From Nitrincola schmidtii (GTDB lineage Bacteria > Pseudomonadota > Gammaproteobacteria > Pseudomonadales > Balneatricaceae), in the NCBI RefSeq assembly GCF_008973715.1, contig NZ_WBOL01000014.1, positions 10,269 to 74,268 on the forward strand: a stretch of 64,000 bases of DNA, written 5' to 3'. This document shows, piece after piece, positions 8,745 through 18,381 of the stretch. Position 1 is the first letter of the stretch, and every line of letters starts with the position of its first letter. A program made the translations under genes and the position numbers. The notes under the pieces are model-generated. The model did not search any database, had not been told where the DNA came from, and worked only from the letters and a program-made list of their open reading frames with translations.

Positions 8745-10865
8745 CTAGGCATTTCCACCCCCGACAGTCGCAACGATGGTGACGCGCTTATTTTCCGGTA
8801 CTTCTTGATAAGATAAAACATGTACTTGATGCTGACCATAGCGCACAAAACGCGCCATTAAGGGCCTTATCGGGGCAGCGACTAGTAATACAGACGGCTT
8901 ACCCATCATTTCTTGCTGCTGCGCTGCTTGTCCTAAAGATGTTTGCAATCTTTCAGCCATTCCTGGCTCCAATACTAGAGTCTCATCACTAGGGCCACCT
9001 TGCTGCATGGAACTTAACAGCATTTGCTCGAGTGCAGGCTCCAAAGTAATCACGGGTAGCTCAATGTCTGATCCGTTAATACTTTGTACAATTAATCGTG
9101 ATAACGCCACTCGCACTGCTGCAGTCAACGACAAGGGGTCTTGAGTTCTATCCACAGCTTCAGCAAGTGCTTCAGCGATAGAACGAAAATCTTTCAGTGA
9201 CACCTGCTCCATCAGAAGATTTTGCAACACTTTTAGCAACACACTGATAGAAAGCTTTTTAGGCACCAACTCTTCAACCAACTTGGGCGATGTCTTAGTC
9301 AGCATATCAAGAAGCTGCTGTACCTCTTCATGCCCCAGCAAAGCATGCGCATTACTTTGTAAAATTTGATTTAAATGCGTCGCGACAACCGTGCTAGCAT
9401 CAACCACAGTATAGCCCAGAGTTTGTGCATGCTCTTTCTGCCCTCTTTCAATCCACACTGCATCTAATCCAAACGCAGGATCTTTAACGGCAACACCTTT
9501 TAAGGTTCCAAACACTTGACCCGGGTTAATAGCTAATTCCCGATCCGGATATACATCTCCCTCACCACTGATAACCCCCATTAAGGTAATCCGGTAGGCT
9601 CCAGGCATTAAGTCAAGATTATCTCGAATATGCACCGATGGCACCAAAAAGCCAAGGTCTTGAGATAATTTCTTCCTAACCCCTTTAATTCGTCCAAGCA
9701 ACTGACCGCCTTGCATTTTGTCGACCATAGGAATTAATCGATACCCTACCTCAAGACCGATCATATCCACTGGCATAACATCATCCCAGTCCAGATCTCT
9801 GCGCTCTTCGGATGGCTCTGCATCGGCCGGTTCTTCTTGCTCTTTAAGCTGATCTGCTTTTACCTGTTGCTGCCGACTAAAAATCAACCAACCTGCACCG
9901 GCAGCTGCCGCGGCAAGCGATAAGAAAGCCATATGCGGCATACCTGGAACGATACCCATTAACGCGATAACACCGGCAGCAACAAACAAGGCTCGCGGCG
10001 ATCCAAACATTTGCGAAAAAACCTGGCTACCCATCGCTTCAGATGAGTTAGCTCGCGTTACCATAATTGCAGCGGCAGTTGATAACAGCAATGATGGCAA
10101 TTGAGCCACCAAACCATCACCAATGGTCAACAATGAGTAGTTACGCATTGCCGTATCAAAATCCAATCCATGCTGAACCATACCGATCCCTAAGCCACCT
10201 AACAGGTTAATCACTAGGATTAAAATGCCAGCAACCGCATCACCTCTGACGAATTTAGAAGCACCATCCATCGCGCCATAAAAATCCGCTTCTTGCGTTA
10301 CCTCTTGACGTCGTTGCCTCGCCTCCTCCTGAGAGATCAAGCCGGCGTTAACATCTGCATCGATTGCCATCTGTTTACCGGGCATAGCATCCAAAGTAAA
10401 ACGCGCGCTTACTTCAGAAATACGCCCAGCACCCTTGGTAACAACCACAAAGTTGATGATAACCAGAATCATAAATACAACGATACCAACCACATAGTTA
10501 CCACCGACAACGACTTCCCCAAAGGCCTTAATCACCTGACCCGCTGCATCCCCTCCTTCATGACCGTTTAATAAAACCACACGAGTGGAGGCGACGTTTA
10601 GCGCCAAACGCATCAAAGTCGCTGCAAGCAAAATGGTGGGGAAAACCGCAAAATCGAGTGGTCGTAACGCATAGATACAAACAAGAAGCACAACAATGGA
10701 GAGTGCAATATTAAAGGTAAAGAATATATCCAGCATGATGGTAGGCATTGGCAAAGTAACCATTGCCAGCACAACAAGTAAAAGCAGCGGAATACCTAAG
10801 TTCCCCTGACTAATACTTTTAGCACTTTTAAGTATGGCTACTCTATCCACATCACCTACCGTCAA
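8745..10865 (-). CDS. flhA: FlhA, flagellar type III export gate protein
   Basis: FlhA is the large inner-membrane component of the flagellar export gate and uses the proton motive force. The 706-residue protein has eight predicted membrane segments in its first 340 residues. The family signature DAMPGKQMAIDADVNAGLI lies in the loop between helices 4 and 5, and a large cytoplasmic ring domain follows. The length matches the family. An approximately 120-base gap before the gene contains a sigma-54 type promoter site, so flhA likely begins the operon flhA-flhF-fleN-fliA, with read-through into the che genes possible. Confidence 0.97.
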   Translation of the reverse strand: MTVGDVDRVAILKSAKSISQGNLGIPLLLLVVLAMVTLPMPTIMLDIFFTFNIALSIVVLLVCIYALRPLDFAVFPTILLAATLMRLALNVASTRVVLLNGHEGGDAAGQVIKAFGEVVVGGNYVVGIVVFMILVIINFVVVTKGAGRISEVSARFTLDAMPGKQMAIDADVNAGLISQEEARQRRQEVTQEADFYGAMDGASKFVRGDAVAGILILVINLLGGLGIGMVQHGLDFDTAMRNYSLLTIGDGLVAQLPSLLLSTAAAIMVTRANSSEAMGSQVFSQMFGSPRALFVAAGVIALMGIVPGMPHMAFLSLAAAAAGAGWLIFSRQQQVKADQLKEQEEPADAEPSEERRDLDWDDVMPVDMIGLEVGYRLIPMVDKMQGGQLLGRIKGVRKKLSQDLGFLVPSVHIRDNLDLMPGAYRITLMGVISGEGDVYPDRELAINPGQVFGTLKGVAVKDPAFGLDAVWIERGQKEHAQTLGYTVVDASTVVATHLNQILQSNAHALLGHEEVQQLLDMLTKTSPKLVEELVPKKLSISVLLKVLQNLLMEQVSLKDFRSIAEALAEAVDRTQDPLSLTAAVRVALSRLIVQSINGSDIELPVITLEPALEQMLLSSMQQGGPSDETLVLEPGMAERLQTSLGQAAQQQEMMGKPSVLLVAAPIRPLMARFVRYGQHQVHVLSYQEVPENKRVTIVATVGGGNA

Positions 10866-10970
10866 ATAACTGTCAAAAACATCGCTACAGGCTATAAGAG
10901 CCTGAAATATCTTGGCAATTGTAGCGAATACGTCAAGTTAATGACACTACAAAATCAATATGATTTTACT

Positions 10971-10985
10971 GCAAGAAATACGCCA
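10971..10985 (-). promoter_or_regulatory. Sigma-54 type promoter upstream of flhA
   Basis: Read on the minus strand the site is TGGCGTATTTCTTGC, which keeps the required GG-N10-GC spacing and the TTGC -12 element of the sigma-54 consensus TGGCAC-N5-TTGC. It lies just after the flhB stop codon and about 105 bases before the flhA start. Sigma-54/FleQ control of flhA is established in Pseudomonas. No start site is known here. Confidence 0.65.
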
Positions 10986-10986
10986 A

Positions 10987-12126
10987 TCAATTATCGCGAC
11001 GCAACTCGGGAGGGATTTCTAACTCTTTTTCTGCGGGAGGACGAGCACCCGTCTTCGACTGACTAGGATCTCTTAACTGGAAAACATAGGCTAAAACTTG
11101 TGCTACAGCCGTATACAATCCAGAAGGAACCTCTTCATCAATTTCAGCGGCATAATAGAGCGCTCGAGCTAATGCTGGCGCTTCTAATACGGTTACCTCA
11201 TATTCTTGCGCCACTTCTCGAATTTTTAGCGCCATAAAATCAACACCTTTCGCAACAACAATCGGTGCATCGCTTTTACTTTGGTCATAACGTATAGCAA
11301 CAGCGTAGTGGGTAGGGTTAGTAATAACGACATCAGCGGTTGGCACTTCTTTCATCATTTTGCGCTGTGACATTTCATACTGCAATTGACGTATCTTACT
11401 TTTAACCTCTGGCTTACCCTCGGTGCTTTTCATTTCATCTTTAATTTCCTGCATCGTCATCTTTAGCTTTTTGTTGTAGTCATATAGCTGAAATGGCACA
11501 TCCACCAAAACGATAAAGATCATCGCCGCACTAATCACCAAAAAAGCCCAAGCAATAATAGTTAACGAATGATCGATCGCTGATCTGACCGCTTCCGATG
11601 TCAACATCATCAACTCGGGTCTTAAAAGGTAAACAGCTAGAATGGCAATAGCACCGACAATCAGTACTTTCGCTATCGCCTTGAAGAGCTCGACCAAGGA
11701 TTTTAACGAGAACATGCGCTTAATCCCTGCAATAGGATCAAGACGACTGCCTTTCGGCTGAAGAGATTCACCGCTGAAATTCCAGCCACCCAGCGCCACG
11801 GAAGAAAAAATTACCGCGAGAGTAACTAATAAAAAGAAAGACCATAAACTCAGAAATGCATCAGCAAGTGATCGGTAAAGGTGATAGCTCATAAAGGCTT
11901 TATCGATTAACTCATCACGGCGAAGATCAAAATTAAAACTGAATAAATCCAGCATTACCTGACCAACCGATCCACCAAACAGCAGCGCTGCTGCCGCTGA
12001 AGCCATCAATAGAGCAAGGGTGGTCAATTCCTTAGATCGGGCTATATCACCCTTTTTGCGCGCATCTTGTATGCGCTTTTGCGTGGGCTCTTGTGACTTT
12101 TCTTGACCCGTATCTTCTTCAGCCAT
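10987..12126 (-). CDS. flhB: FlhB, flagellar export apparatus substrate-switch protein
   Basis: FlhB is part of the export gate and changes substrate class from rod/hook to filament after self-cleavage. The 379-residue protein has a charged cytoplasmic N-terminus (MAEEDTGQEKSQEPTQKR) and four membrane segments between about residues 30 and 215. The C-terminal domain contains the autocleavage motif NPTH at 270-273. The C-terminal tail after residue 350 is charged and of normal length. It follows fliR by 3 bases and ends the fliK-to-flhB gene run. Confidence 0.97.
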   Translation of the reverse strand: MAEEDTGQEKSQEPTQKRIQDARKKGDIARSKELTTLALLMASAAAALLFGGSVGQVMLDLFSFNFDLRRDELIDKAFMSYHLYRSLADAFLSLWSFFLLVTLAVIFSSVALGGWNFSGESLQPKGSRLDPIAGIKRMFSLKSLVELFKAIAKVLIVGAIAILAVYLLRPELMMLTSEAVRSAIDHSLTIIAWAFLVISAAMIFIVLVDVPFQLYDYNKKLKMTMQEIKDEMKSTEGKPEVKSKIRQLQYEMSQRKMMKEVPTADVVITNPTHYAVAIRYDQSKSDAPIVVAKGVDFMALKIREVAQEYEVTVLEAPALARALYYAAEIDEEVPSGLYTAVAQVLAYVFQLRDPSQSKTGARPPAEKELEIPPELRRDN

Positions 12127-12129
12127 ACA

Positions 12130-12912
12130 TCACCCGTTTAAAGGAGGTAACATCGACTGAATAAAGTCGAGTATAAAGTGAGTCATACGCACGTAGTGAT
12201 CATAAAAAATAGGAACATTGACATAGTGCATAATAAGTCCCATCAGCATAGTGAAGGGAAAACCTATCGCAAAAATATTTAGCTGTGGCGCAGCTTTAGT
12301 CATAATGCCGAAGGATAAGTTAATAATCAACAATGCCGTAATAGCGGGCAAAGCCATTAATAATGCAGCAGAAAACAACCAACTCACTAACAAAACAATG
12401 CGCATCACAACATCAAAACTAAAAATATTCATTCCAATAGGTAGCGCATAAAAGCTTTGCGCTAGTATTTCTATCATGACCAGATGACCATTCATTGCCA
12501 AAAATAACAACATTGACATCATCGAATAGAATTGAGCGACCACCACCACCTGAATACCCGTACTAGGATCGGTCATCTGTGCAAATCCAAGACCTGATTG
12601 CATCGCAATCATCTGAGCGCCAGCGATAAAAGTCTGAAAGAGGAGCTGCAAGGTAAAACCGAGCATCGTACCAATGATGATCTGATTTAAAATGACTATC
12701 CAAGTATCTAATGACAACCCCTGATATGTGGGCATTTCAGGCAATACTGGAATTAAAATCAGCGTCATCGCTAACGCTAAACCAAAACGAACTCTAACTG
12801 GAACCATCTGTGTTCCAATGATTGGCACTGCCATAAAGAATGAGCCAATACGAAATAACGGTAATAGAAATGCACCTACCCAGTATTCAAGCTCCGCCAG
12901 CGAGACAAACAC
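12130..12912 (-). CDS. fliR: FliR, flagellar export gate membrane protein
   Basis: FliR forms the export-gate core with FliP and FliQ. The 260-residue protein is very hydrophobic with about six membrane segments and matches family length. The likely start is GTG at 12912, set 3 bases past the fliQ stop codon and preceded by AGG. It sits in the conserved order fliP-fliQ-fliR-flhB. Confidence 0.95.
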   Translation of the reverse strand: MFVSLAELEYWVGAFLLPLFRIGSFFMAVPIIGTQMVPVRVRFGLALAMTLILIPVLPEMPTYQGLSLDTWIVILNQIIIGTMLGFTLQLLFQTFIAGAQMIAMQSGLGFAQMTDPSTGIQVVVVAQFYSMMSMLLFLAMNGHLVMIEILAQSFYALPIGMNIFSFDVVMRIVLLVSWLFSAALLMALPAITALLIINLSFGIMTKAAPQLNIFAIGFPFTMLMGLIMHYVNVPIFYDHYVRMTHFILDFIQSMLPPLNG

Positions 12913-12915
12913 GAC

Positions 12916-13188
12916 CTAGCCTATCATCAGGGGTATATTCATAAACAAGAAGTTAAACAGATCCACGATCTGCATAACAATATAAGGGCCCGCGTACATC
13001 AACGCTAACAAACTAACAATTAGACGAGGCAGGAAACTCAGGGTTTGTTCGTTAATTTGAGTGGCCGCCTGAAACACTGAAATAATTAGACCCACCACCA
13101 AAGCAGGACCAACAATAATGGTCACGAATTTAATAATCAGCCAAAAGGCGGTGCCGTATAAATCAAGAACTGTTTCAGTCAGTCCCAT
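12916..13188 (-). CDS. fliQ: FliQ, flagellar export gate small subunit
   Basis: This 90-residue protein has two long hydrophobic helices (about 15-40 and 50-75) joined by a short polar loop (QAATQINEQTLSFLPR), the typical FliQ hairpin. A strong AGGAGG ribosome site lies 7 bases before the ATG. FliQ packs around FliP in the secretion gate. Its length and position between fliP and fliR are canonical. Confidence 0.95.
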   Translation of the reverse strand: MGLTETVLDLYGTAFWLIIKFVTIIVGPALVVGLIISVFQAATQINEQTLSFLPRLIVSLLALMYAGPYIVMQIVDLFNFLFMNIPLMIG

Positions 13189-13239
13189 TATCGCCTCCTA
13201 AACTAATGGCCAAATAAACCTCATACTAAATGGAAAAAG

Positions 13240-13986
13240 CTACATTCCAAAACTTGCAGCAAGCGTTCCAACCACCATTGCCCAGCCATCCGCCAACACA
13301 AAAAGCATGATCTTAAACGGCAAAGATACGATGACTGGTGAGAGCATCATCATACCCATCGCCATCAAGACACTGGCCACCACCAAGTCGATCACCAAAA
13401 ACGGAATGAACAGCATAAAACCTATTTGAAAAGCCGTTTTCAACTCACTGACCACAAAGGCTGGCACCAGCACACGCATAGGTACATCTTCTTGAGTTTC
13501 AACACGCGGAGTATCTGAAATACGCATAAACAGGTCTAAATCACTCTCGCGTGTATTACGAATCATAAATTGATGAAAAGGCCTTGAAGCGGCTTCAAAC
13601 GCCTCCATACTGGTCATTTCTTCGGCCATATAGGGCTGAACCGCTTGCTCGTTTACCTGATCAAATACCGGAGCCATAATGAAGAAAGTAAGGAATAACG
13701 CCAAACCCACTAACACTTGATTTGAAGGCGTTTGTTGTAAACCTAAGGCTTGCCGCAGAATTGAAAAGACAATAATGATTCGCGTAAACGAAGTCATCAT
13801 CATAAGCATTGCTGGCAAGAAGGTCAGCAATGTCATTAAAGCTAGAATTTGAAGGGTAACCGAATACTCAGTAGAGCCATCATCGTTAACGGTTAAGCTA
13901 ACTGCAGGAATACCCACATCGGCTAATGCGGGAAGAGGCATCAACAGCAGAAAAATAGCGAGCAAGCCGAAATATCGAAGCATCAT
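13240..13986 (-). CDS. fliP: FliP, flagellar export gate protein
   Basis: FliP forms the pentameric core of the flagellar export pore. The protein has 248 residues. A cleavable signal peptide (about residues 1-22, ending LPALA) is followed by membrane segments, including the conserved stretch [28 protein letters not shown]. Two more C-terminal helices follow. The start codon overlaps the fliO stop (ATGATG against TGA), showing coupled translation. Confidence 0.96.
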   Translation of the reverse strand: MMLRYFGLLAIFLLLMPLPALADVGIPAVSLTVNDDGSTEYSVTLQILALMTLLTFLPAMLMMMTSFTRIIIVFSILRQALGLQQTPSNQVLVGLALFLTFFIMAPVFDQVNEQAVQPYMAEEMTSMEAFEAASRPFHQFMIRNTRESDLDLFMRISDTPRVETQEDVPMRVLVPAFVVSELKTAFQIGFMLFIPFLVIDLVVASVLMAMGMMMLSPVIVSLPFKIMLFVLADGWAMVVGTLAASFGM

Positions 13987-14411
13987 GGCTCCCGCTTACT
14001 AATATACTGATTAAGCTTACGCGCAAAGGCTGACTCAGCAGCAGGCTGATCTGGGACAATCACAGGCTGCTCAAAACTCTTCAGCAAAGTGACTTGTCCC
14101 TGCGACACCCCTAGCAACATTTGCTCTTCACCGACTTGAACCAGCACAGCACGCTCTTTATGCCCCAACGAAAGTGCTGCGACAACTTTGAGTTTACGAT
14201 GCTGACCAGGCAGCACCGATACCCTCCTAAGCAACCATGCCATTGCCAAAATAGTGCCGAGTACCAGACCCAATCCTAGTATCAACTGCATAATGGATTC
14301 AAAGCTGAAAGGGTCAGGGCTTTTATAAACTGGAGCAGCTTGGCTGGATGAGTTCTCAGAACTCCAGCTCAGCGGGCTAAACAGCAAAAAGAAAATGAGC
14401 GAATACTTCAT
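13983..14411 (-). CDS. fliO: FliO, flagellar export gate assembly factor
   Basis: FliO helps FliP assemble. The protein has about 142 residues. It begins with a signal-like segment ([18 protein letters not shown]), has one membrane helix at about residues 40-62 ([19 protein letters not shown]), and ends in a cytoplasmic domain with the typical [20 protein letters not shown] strand pattern. The ATG at 14411 is used here; a GTG at 14414 overlaps the fliN stop codon and is an equally possible start, one residue longer. Confidence 0.9.
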   Translation of the reverse strand: MKYSLIFFLLFSPLSWSSENSSSQAAPVYKSPDPFSFESIMQLILGLGLVLGTILAMAWLLRRVSVLPGQHRKLKVVAALSLGHKERAVLVQVGEEQMLLGVSQGQVTLLKSFEQPVIVPDQPAAESAFARKLNQYISKREP

Positions 14412-14413
14412 CA

Positions 14414-14839
14414 CTACTTAAGTCGCCAGATACGTTCCTGTGGGCTGATAACATCCGTTAAACGAATACCATAGTGATCATTAACCACCACCACCTCTCC
14501 ATGTGCAATCAGAGTACCATTTACCTTCACATCCAGCGGTTCACCGGCAACTCTACTTAACTCCAAAACAGAACCTTGGCTAAGTTGTAGCAGATTTCTG
14601 ATGGCAATTTCTGTACCACCCACTTCTACGGTCAACTTCACGGGTATATCCAGAATAACATCCAGTTTTGGATCTTTTACTGGTGATGACTCATCTTGCA
14701 GCTCAGATAGCTCGACAGATTTTGCTTCAGTGGCAGAACCACCTTGACCCTCTGTTTCACCACCGACTTGTTCTTCCATGGCAGCAGCCCATTCATCAGC
14801 CAAGGCCTGCTGGTCTACATCTTTATTATCTTCGCTCAC
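14414..14839 (-). CDS. fliN: FliN, flagellar motor switch protein
   Basis: FliN forms the lower C-ring with FliM and helps the switch respond to CheY. The 141-residue protein has an acidic, Gln/Gly-rich N-terminus (about 1-60) and a C-terminal SpoA domain from about residue 60 (LDVILDIPVKLTVEVGGTEI..., ending ISPQERIWRLK). The start codon is GTG with a GGAGA ribosome site about 10 bases upstream. It follows fliM with a 24-base gap. Confidence 0.95.
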   Translation of the reverse strand: MSEDNKDVDQQALADEWAAAMEEQVGGETEGQGGSATEAKSVELSELQDESSPVKDPKLDVILDIPVKLTVEVGGTEIAIRNLLQLSQGSVLELSRVAGEPLDVKVNGTLIAHGEVVVVNDHYGIRLTDVISPQERIWRLK

Positions 14840-14863
14840 AAACGCTATCTCCAGACCCGAAGA

Positions 14864-15847
14864 TCAATCATGATCATGCTGAATAGTTTCGACAATTTTA
14901 ACTGCAAGATTACCACGTGATGCACCGAGTTGGCAGGTATACATCGGCAATCCATTAGCGCTTAGGGTTAAGTGATCTGAAATATCAACTGGAATCACAT
15001 CACCTTTTTCAAATGCCACCACATCACGTAACGTCATTTCTCTTTCAGCCACCAACAGATCCAGCTGCAAACTCGCACTGACAATATCTTTACGAAGTGA
15101 GTGTAACCAGCGCTCATCTGATTCATGCTCTGTACTTTGGAAAGATGACATCAACTGATCACGAATAGGCTCAATCATCGAATAAGGAAGAGTGACATGG
15201 AAATCACCACTCCCCCCTTCAAGGTCGACTTGAAAAGTACTCACAATGACCACTTCACTTGGCCCAACCACATTTGCCATCGCAGGATTGAGTTCATGGG
15301 AGGTTTGTTCAAACGTCAAATCAGCGACAGGTTTCCAGGCATCACGTAAATCAGCGAATAACTGAGTGACTGTTTTATGCACTAGACGAGTTTCAGTCGG
15401 CGTGAAGTCACGACCCTCAATTTTGGCATGACGACCGTCACCACCAAAGTATTGATCAACTAACTTGAAGACTAATTTTGCATCAATAATGAACAACCCT
15501 GTGCCTCGCCAAGGATGAACCTTCATCAAACTCATACTGGTCGGCACATAAAGAGTATGGATGTAATCGCCATACTTCATCACCTGTACACCACCGACCG
15601 TCACATCGGCTGTACGTCTCAACAGGTTAAACAAAGTGACGCGCGCTAGTCGTGCAAAACGCTCATTCACCATTTCCAAGGTCGGCATACGACCACGAAC
15701 AATGCGTTCTTGGCTTGCCAAATCATAGGGACGAACACCGCTGCCATCATCGAAATCGGCTTCGTCAGAGGTCTCTACATCGCCATCATCAACGCCGTGT
15801 AACAGGGCATCAATTTCGTCCTGCGAAAGCAGATCTTTTACTGACAT
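14864..15847 (-). CDS. fliM: FliM, flagellar motor switch protein
   Basis: FliM receives phosphorylated CheY at the C-ring. The 327-residue protein starts with the CheY-binding peptide LLSQDEIDALLHGV (about residues 6-19). A middle CheC-like domain follows (about 45-240, with GxGLFIIDAKLVFKLVDQYFGG), and then a C-terminal SpoA domain (about 250-320). The length is normal. The N-terminal peptide closely resembles the repeated DEFxALLDxL peptides in the CheA linker. Confidence 0.97.
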   Translation of the reverse strand: MSVKDLLSQDEIDALLHGVDDGDVETSDEADFDDGSGVRPYDLASQERIVRGRMPTLEMVNERFARLARVTLFNLLRRTADVTVGGVQVMKYGDYIHTLYVPTSMSLMKVHPWRGTGLFIIDAKLVFKLVDQYFGGDGRHAKIEGRDFTPTETRLVHKTVTQLFADLRDAWKPVADLTFEQTSHELNPAMANVVGPSEVVIVSTFQVDLEGGSGDFHVTLPYSMIEPIRDQLMSSFQSTEHESDERWLHSLRKDIVSASLQLDLLVAEREMTLRDVVAFEKGDVIPVDISDHLTLSANGLPMYTCQLGASRGNLAVKIVETIQHDHD

Positions 15848-15860
15848 GCTGTGTGCTTCC

Positions 15861-16373
15861 TCACTGCATTACAAAATTTGTAAATAACACAATTTCAACG
15901 CCAGGCTCTCCACCTCGATCTTGAACCAAGCGATTAACCAACTCTGTAGCATCATTTTGCAATGCTCGAATACCATCAACATTGCGAAGAACATTGGGAT
16001 CTGAAGTGGTGAATAGTGTATTAAGTCTAGCAACCACAAGTGGCATGTGCTGATTAATTATCTGCTCTACCTGAGGGTCACGAGTTTTGGCTTCAGCATA
16101 GATCTGCATGAAGTGACGATTGCCGCCAGGATTCTCCAAAGATGCGACGAACATCGGCCGACCTTCAAGTGTGCGTATTTTGATATAGATAGCTTCTCTT
16201 TGAACGGGTGCTGCTGGTTCAGCTGACTCCTCTCCGCCCATTAAGAAAAAGAAGGCTGCACCACCACCCGCAGCTAGAACTAAAATAGCTGCAGCAATAA
16301 TGATAATTAGCTTTTTCTTGCCACTTTTAGGCGCACTTTCTTCGCCTTCAGGACGTTCATCCTTTTCAGCCAT
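15861..16373 (-). CDS. fliL: FliL, flagellar basal-body associated protein
   Basis: FliL surrounds the stator and supports torque generation. The 170-residue protein has a charged cytoplasmic N-terminus with a run of Lys (about 15-22), one membrane helix (about 22-45) and a periplasmic FliL domain ending KNVDGIRALQ-like to VEIVLFTNFVMQ. A GGGGG-type ribosome site lies before the ATG at 16373. It lies 73 bases after fliK. Confidence 0.93.
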   Translation of the reverse strand: MAEKDERPEGEESAPKSGKKKLIIIIAAAILVLAAGGGAAFFFLMGGEESAEPAAPVQREAIYIKIRTLEGRPMFVASLENPGGNRHFMQIYAEAKTRDPQVEQIINQHMPLVVARLNTLFTTSDPNVLRNVDGIRALQNDATELVNRLVQDRGGEPGVEIVLFTNFVMQ

Positions 16374-16446
16374 AGACTATCCCCCGCATATATACTTATC
16401 ACTTCGGCTAAATATACCACAGCCGCTTGATTACAGGGGAATTGCT

Positions 16447-18294
16447 TTATGCATAATAATCAATGATGCCTACTTTTCTTAGCTCCGTTCGGTTAGCAGG
16501 TAATTCACCAAACTCTTCTCTAGCACTTGCATCTCCTCGCCCACTCTCTCTGGCATGAGCCTGCTCGGAATTTTGTTCGCGAGACTGGTCTGAAACTGAG
16601 GCATCGGCTAGATTCATCCCTTGTTCTGCAAACATCTCTCTTAATCTGGGTAAACTTTGCTCTAACACTTCTCGAACTGAGGCATTAGGCGCATTAAAGG
16701 TCAGTGACACTTGATCATTACCGTGAACCTGAACACGAATGCGCAAAGCGCCTAGCTCCGGGGGATCTAAACGGACTTCGGCTAGCCTAGGGCCTTGTTG
16801 TGCCATCATCACTGCACGCTCACCTAAGGCTCTGCTCCATGCTGGATTGAGCATTTTTTGCATTAACGCATCTTGTGAGTTATTGGCCTGAGCAATCGGG
16901 GTTTGCGCAGGCGATGCAGGTGACTGGACCATTTTTTGGGCGTCTGCAATCAGAGTTGCAGAGGTGGCACTGGCTTCCTGTCGACGAAGGGAGTCACTAC
17001 TTGCGTCATCGACTGCATTACGCTGAGCATTCGCTTGGCTAATTGCCTCAGTTAGCGCTCTTCGCCCCGTCTCTTGCATCACTTCTGAGGCAGCCAAACG
17101 CTCAGCGGGAGTTAAATCACTACTCGGCATGCCAGACACCGCAGCAGATGGAGTTAATACAATCCTAGGCTCTAACGGTCTATTCGCAGCTTTGTCATTA
17201 TTCGATTGTGATAAAGGATTGATGGGAGCAATAGGTGGGGACACTGAACGCTCTGAATTGGCCACATTGGCTTGCGCTTGTGGATCTGTTACCACAGCTC
17301 GATTCTGCTCTTGAATGAGTTGAGCTAAGGTTTCTCTGTAAAGCTCATCTCTGACCAAGGCTTCTTTTTGTAAAGTATCCAGATCAGCTGTTTTTTCATT
17401 TGTCTTGCCAGCGACTATTGCTTCCTGGGGACGTGATACTAGGCTTTCATTATCAGAATCCGTTAATGGCGACTGTGTCAGTAACGTATTATCAGAAGCA
17501 CTATTTGACGAAGCACGTCTAGCGTCTTCAGTTTCTCTCACTCTTCGGGCAGCCTCAAGCTGAACCCAAAGCTGGTTCATTCGCTGCTCTGCAATTTTCT
17601 GATCAGCGTCAGTCAAGACGCCTGTTTCAGAAGCTTTACCCTCTGAATTTAAGGCTAACTTTTGCTCTAAATACTGTGTTAGTAAGGATAATATTGCCGC
17701 TTGACCTTCAGCCACTGGTTGATCGACAATTCCAGAATCTTTAAGGCTTTCTTGCTGCCGTGTCAGTTGTTGTTGCATTAACTGCAAGTACGCAAGCAAT
17801 TGCTCATCAGAGAGTTCTAATGCATCAGGTAAAGCATCAGGTAAAGCCTCTTTCGATAAATTAAGCAGTGAAAGATCCTTCACGTTACTGTCTTTATAAA
17901 GTGCGCTCTGATCCGTATCGGCATCATTATCTATCTGAGAGAAGAGATTTTGCAGTGATTCACGAATACTATTCAATGCGTTATCAAGCGCTTCCGAGCT
18001 ATCAGAGCCATCTTCCAGTAGATTTTCAATCTGCTTTAACAGATCAGTCGGAATTTCTAGCGGCAAAATACTGCCATCGGATTGTGATGTATTGCCAGAT
18101 GCTTGCCGCTCAACATTCGCGAGTGAGGCATCTAATGGCGTGGATTGAGTTAGACCAACCCAGAGGGAATAGAAGGCTTCAGAAGGTGGAGCAGCTCCCA
18201 GATTGTTTTGAGATAACAGTCCATTAGCACCGTTTGACGGTGCCATTGACAGCAAACCACCTAAAAGTTGAATTGAAGAGGTTGGGTTTGACAT
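16447..18294 (-). CDS. fliK: FliK, flagellar hook-length control protein
   Basis: FliK is the secreted ruler that measures the hook and triggers the FlhB switch. At 615 residues it is long for the family. Residues 1-480 are low-complexity, rich in Ser, Gln, Asn and Ala. The conserved Flg_hook domain is near residues 490-580 (ARLDPPELGALRIRV-type core, LPRLREMFAEQGMNLADASVS). A small in-frame 12-base duplication at 17822-17845 gives the DALPDALPDAL run. Its own sigma-54 site lies just upstream, so it likely heads the operon fliK-L-M-N-O-P-Q-R-flhB. Confidence 0.92.
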   Translation of the reverse strand: MSNPTSSIQLLGGLLSMAPSNGANGLLSQNNLGAAPPSEAFYSLWVGLTQSTPLDASLANVERQASGNTSQSDGSILPLEIPTDLLKQIENLLEDGSDSSEALDNALNSIRESLQNLFSQIDNDADTDQSALYKDSNVKDLSLLNLSKEALPDALPDALELSDEQLLAYLQLMQQQLTRQQESLKDSGIVDQPVAEGQAAILSLLTQYLEQKLALNSEGKASETGVLTDADQKIAEQRMNQLWVQLEAARRVRETEDARRASSNSASDNTLLTQSPLTDSDNESLVSRPQEAIVAGKTNEKTADLDTLQKEALVRDELYRETLAQLIQEQNRAVVTDPQAQANVANSERSVSPPIAPINPLSQSNNDKAANRPLEPRIVLTPSAAVSGMPSSDLTPAERLAASEVMQETGRRALTEAISQANAQRNAVDDASSDSLRRQEASATSATLIADAQKMVQSPASPAQTPIAQANNSQDALMQKMLNPAWSRALGERAVMMAQQGPRLAEVRLDPPELGALRIRVQVHGNDQVSLTFNAPNASVREVLEQSLPRLREMFAEQGMNLADASVSDQSREQNSEQAHARESGRGDASAREEFGELPANRTELRKVGIIDYYA

Positions 18295-18358
18295 GTTTAG
18301 CTCCTGAAATCTTAGTCCATAGCAAGCAATGCTTAGGTTAATCGCTTACCATGAGTAA

Positions 18359-18373
18359 GCAAAAAGCGAGCCA
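18359..18373 (-). promoter_or_regulatory. Sigma-54 type promoter upstream of fliK
   Basis: The minus strand reads TGGCTCGCTTTTTGC followed by T. This keeps GG-N10-GC spacing, TGGC at -24 and TTGCT at -12, close to the sigma-54 consensus. It lies between fliJ and fliK, about 65 bases before the fliK start. FleQ or FleR is the likely activator by analogy with Pseudomonas. Confidence 0.72.
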
Positions 18374-18381
18374 CTTTTTAA

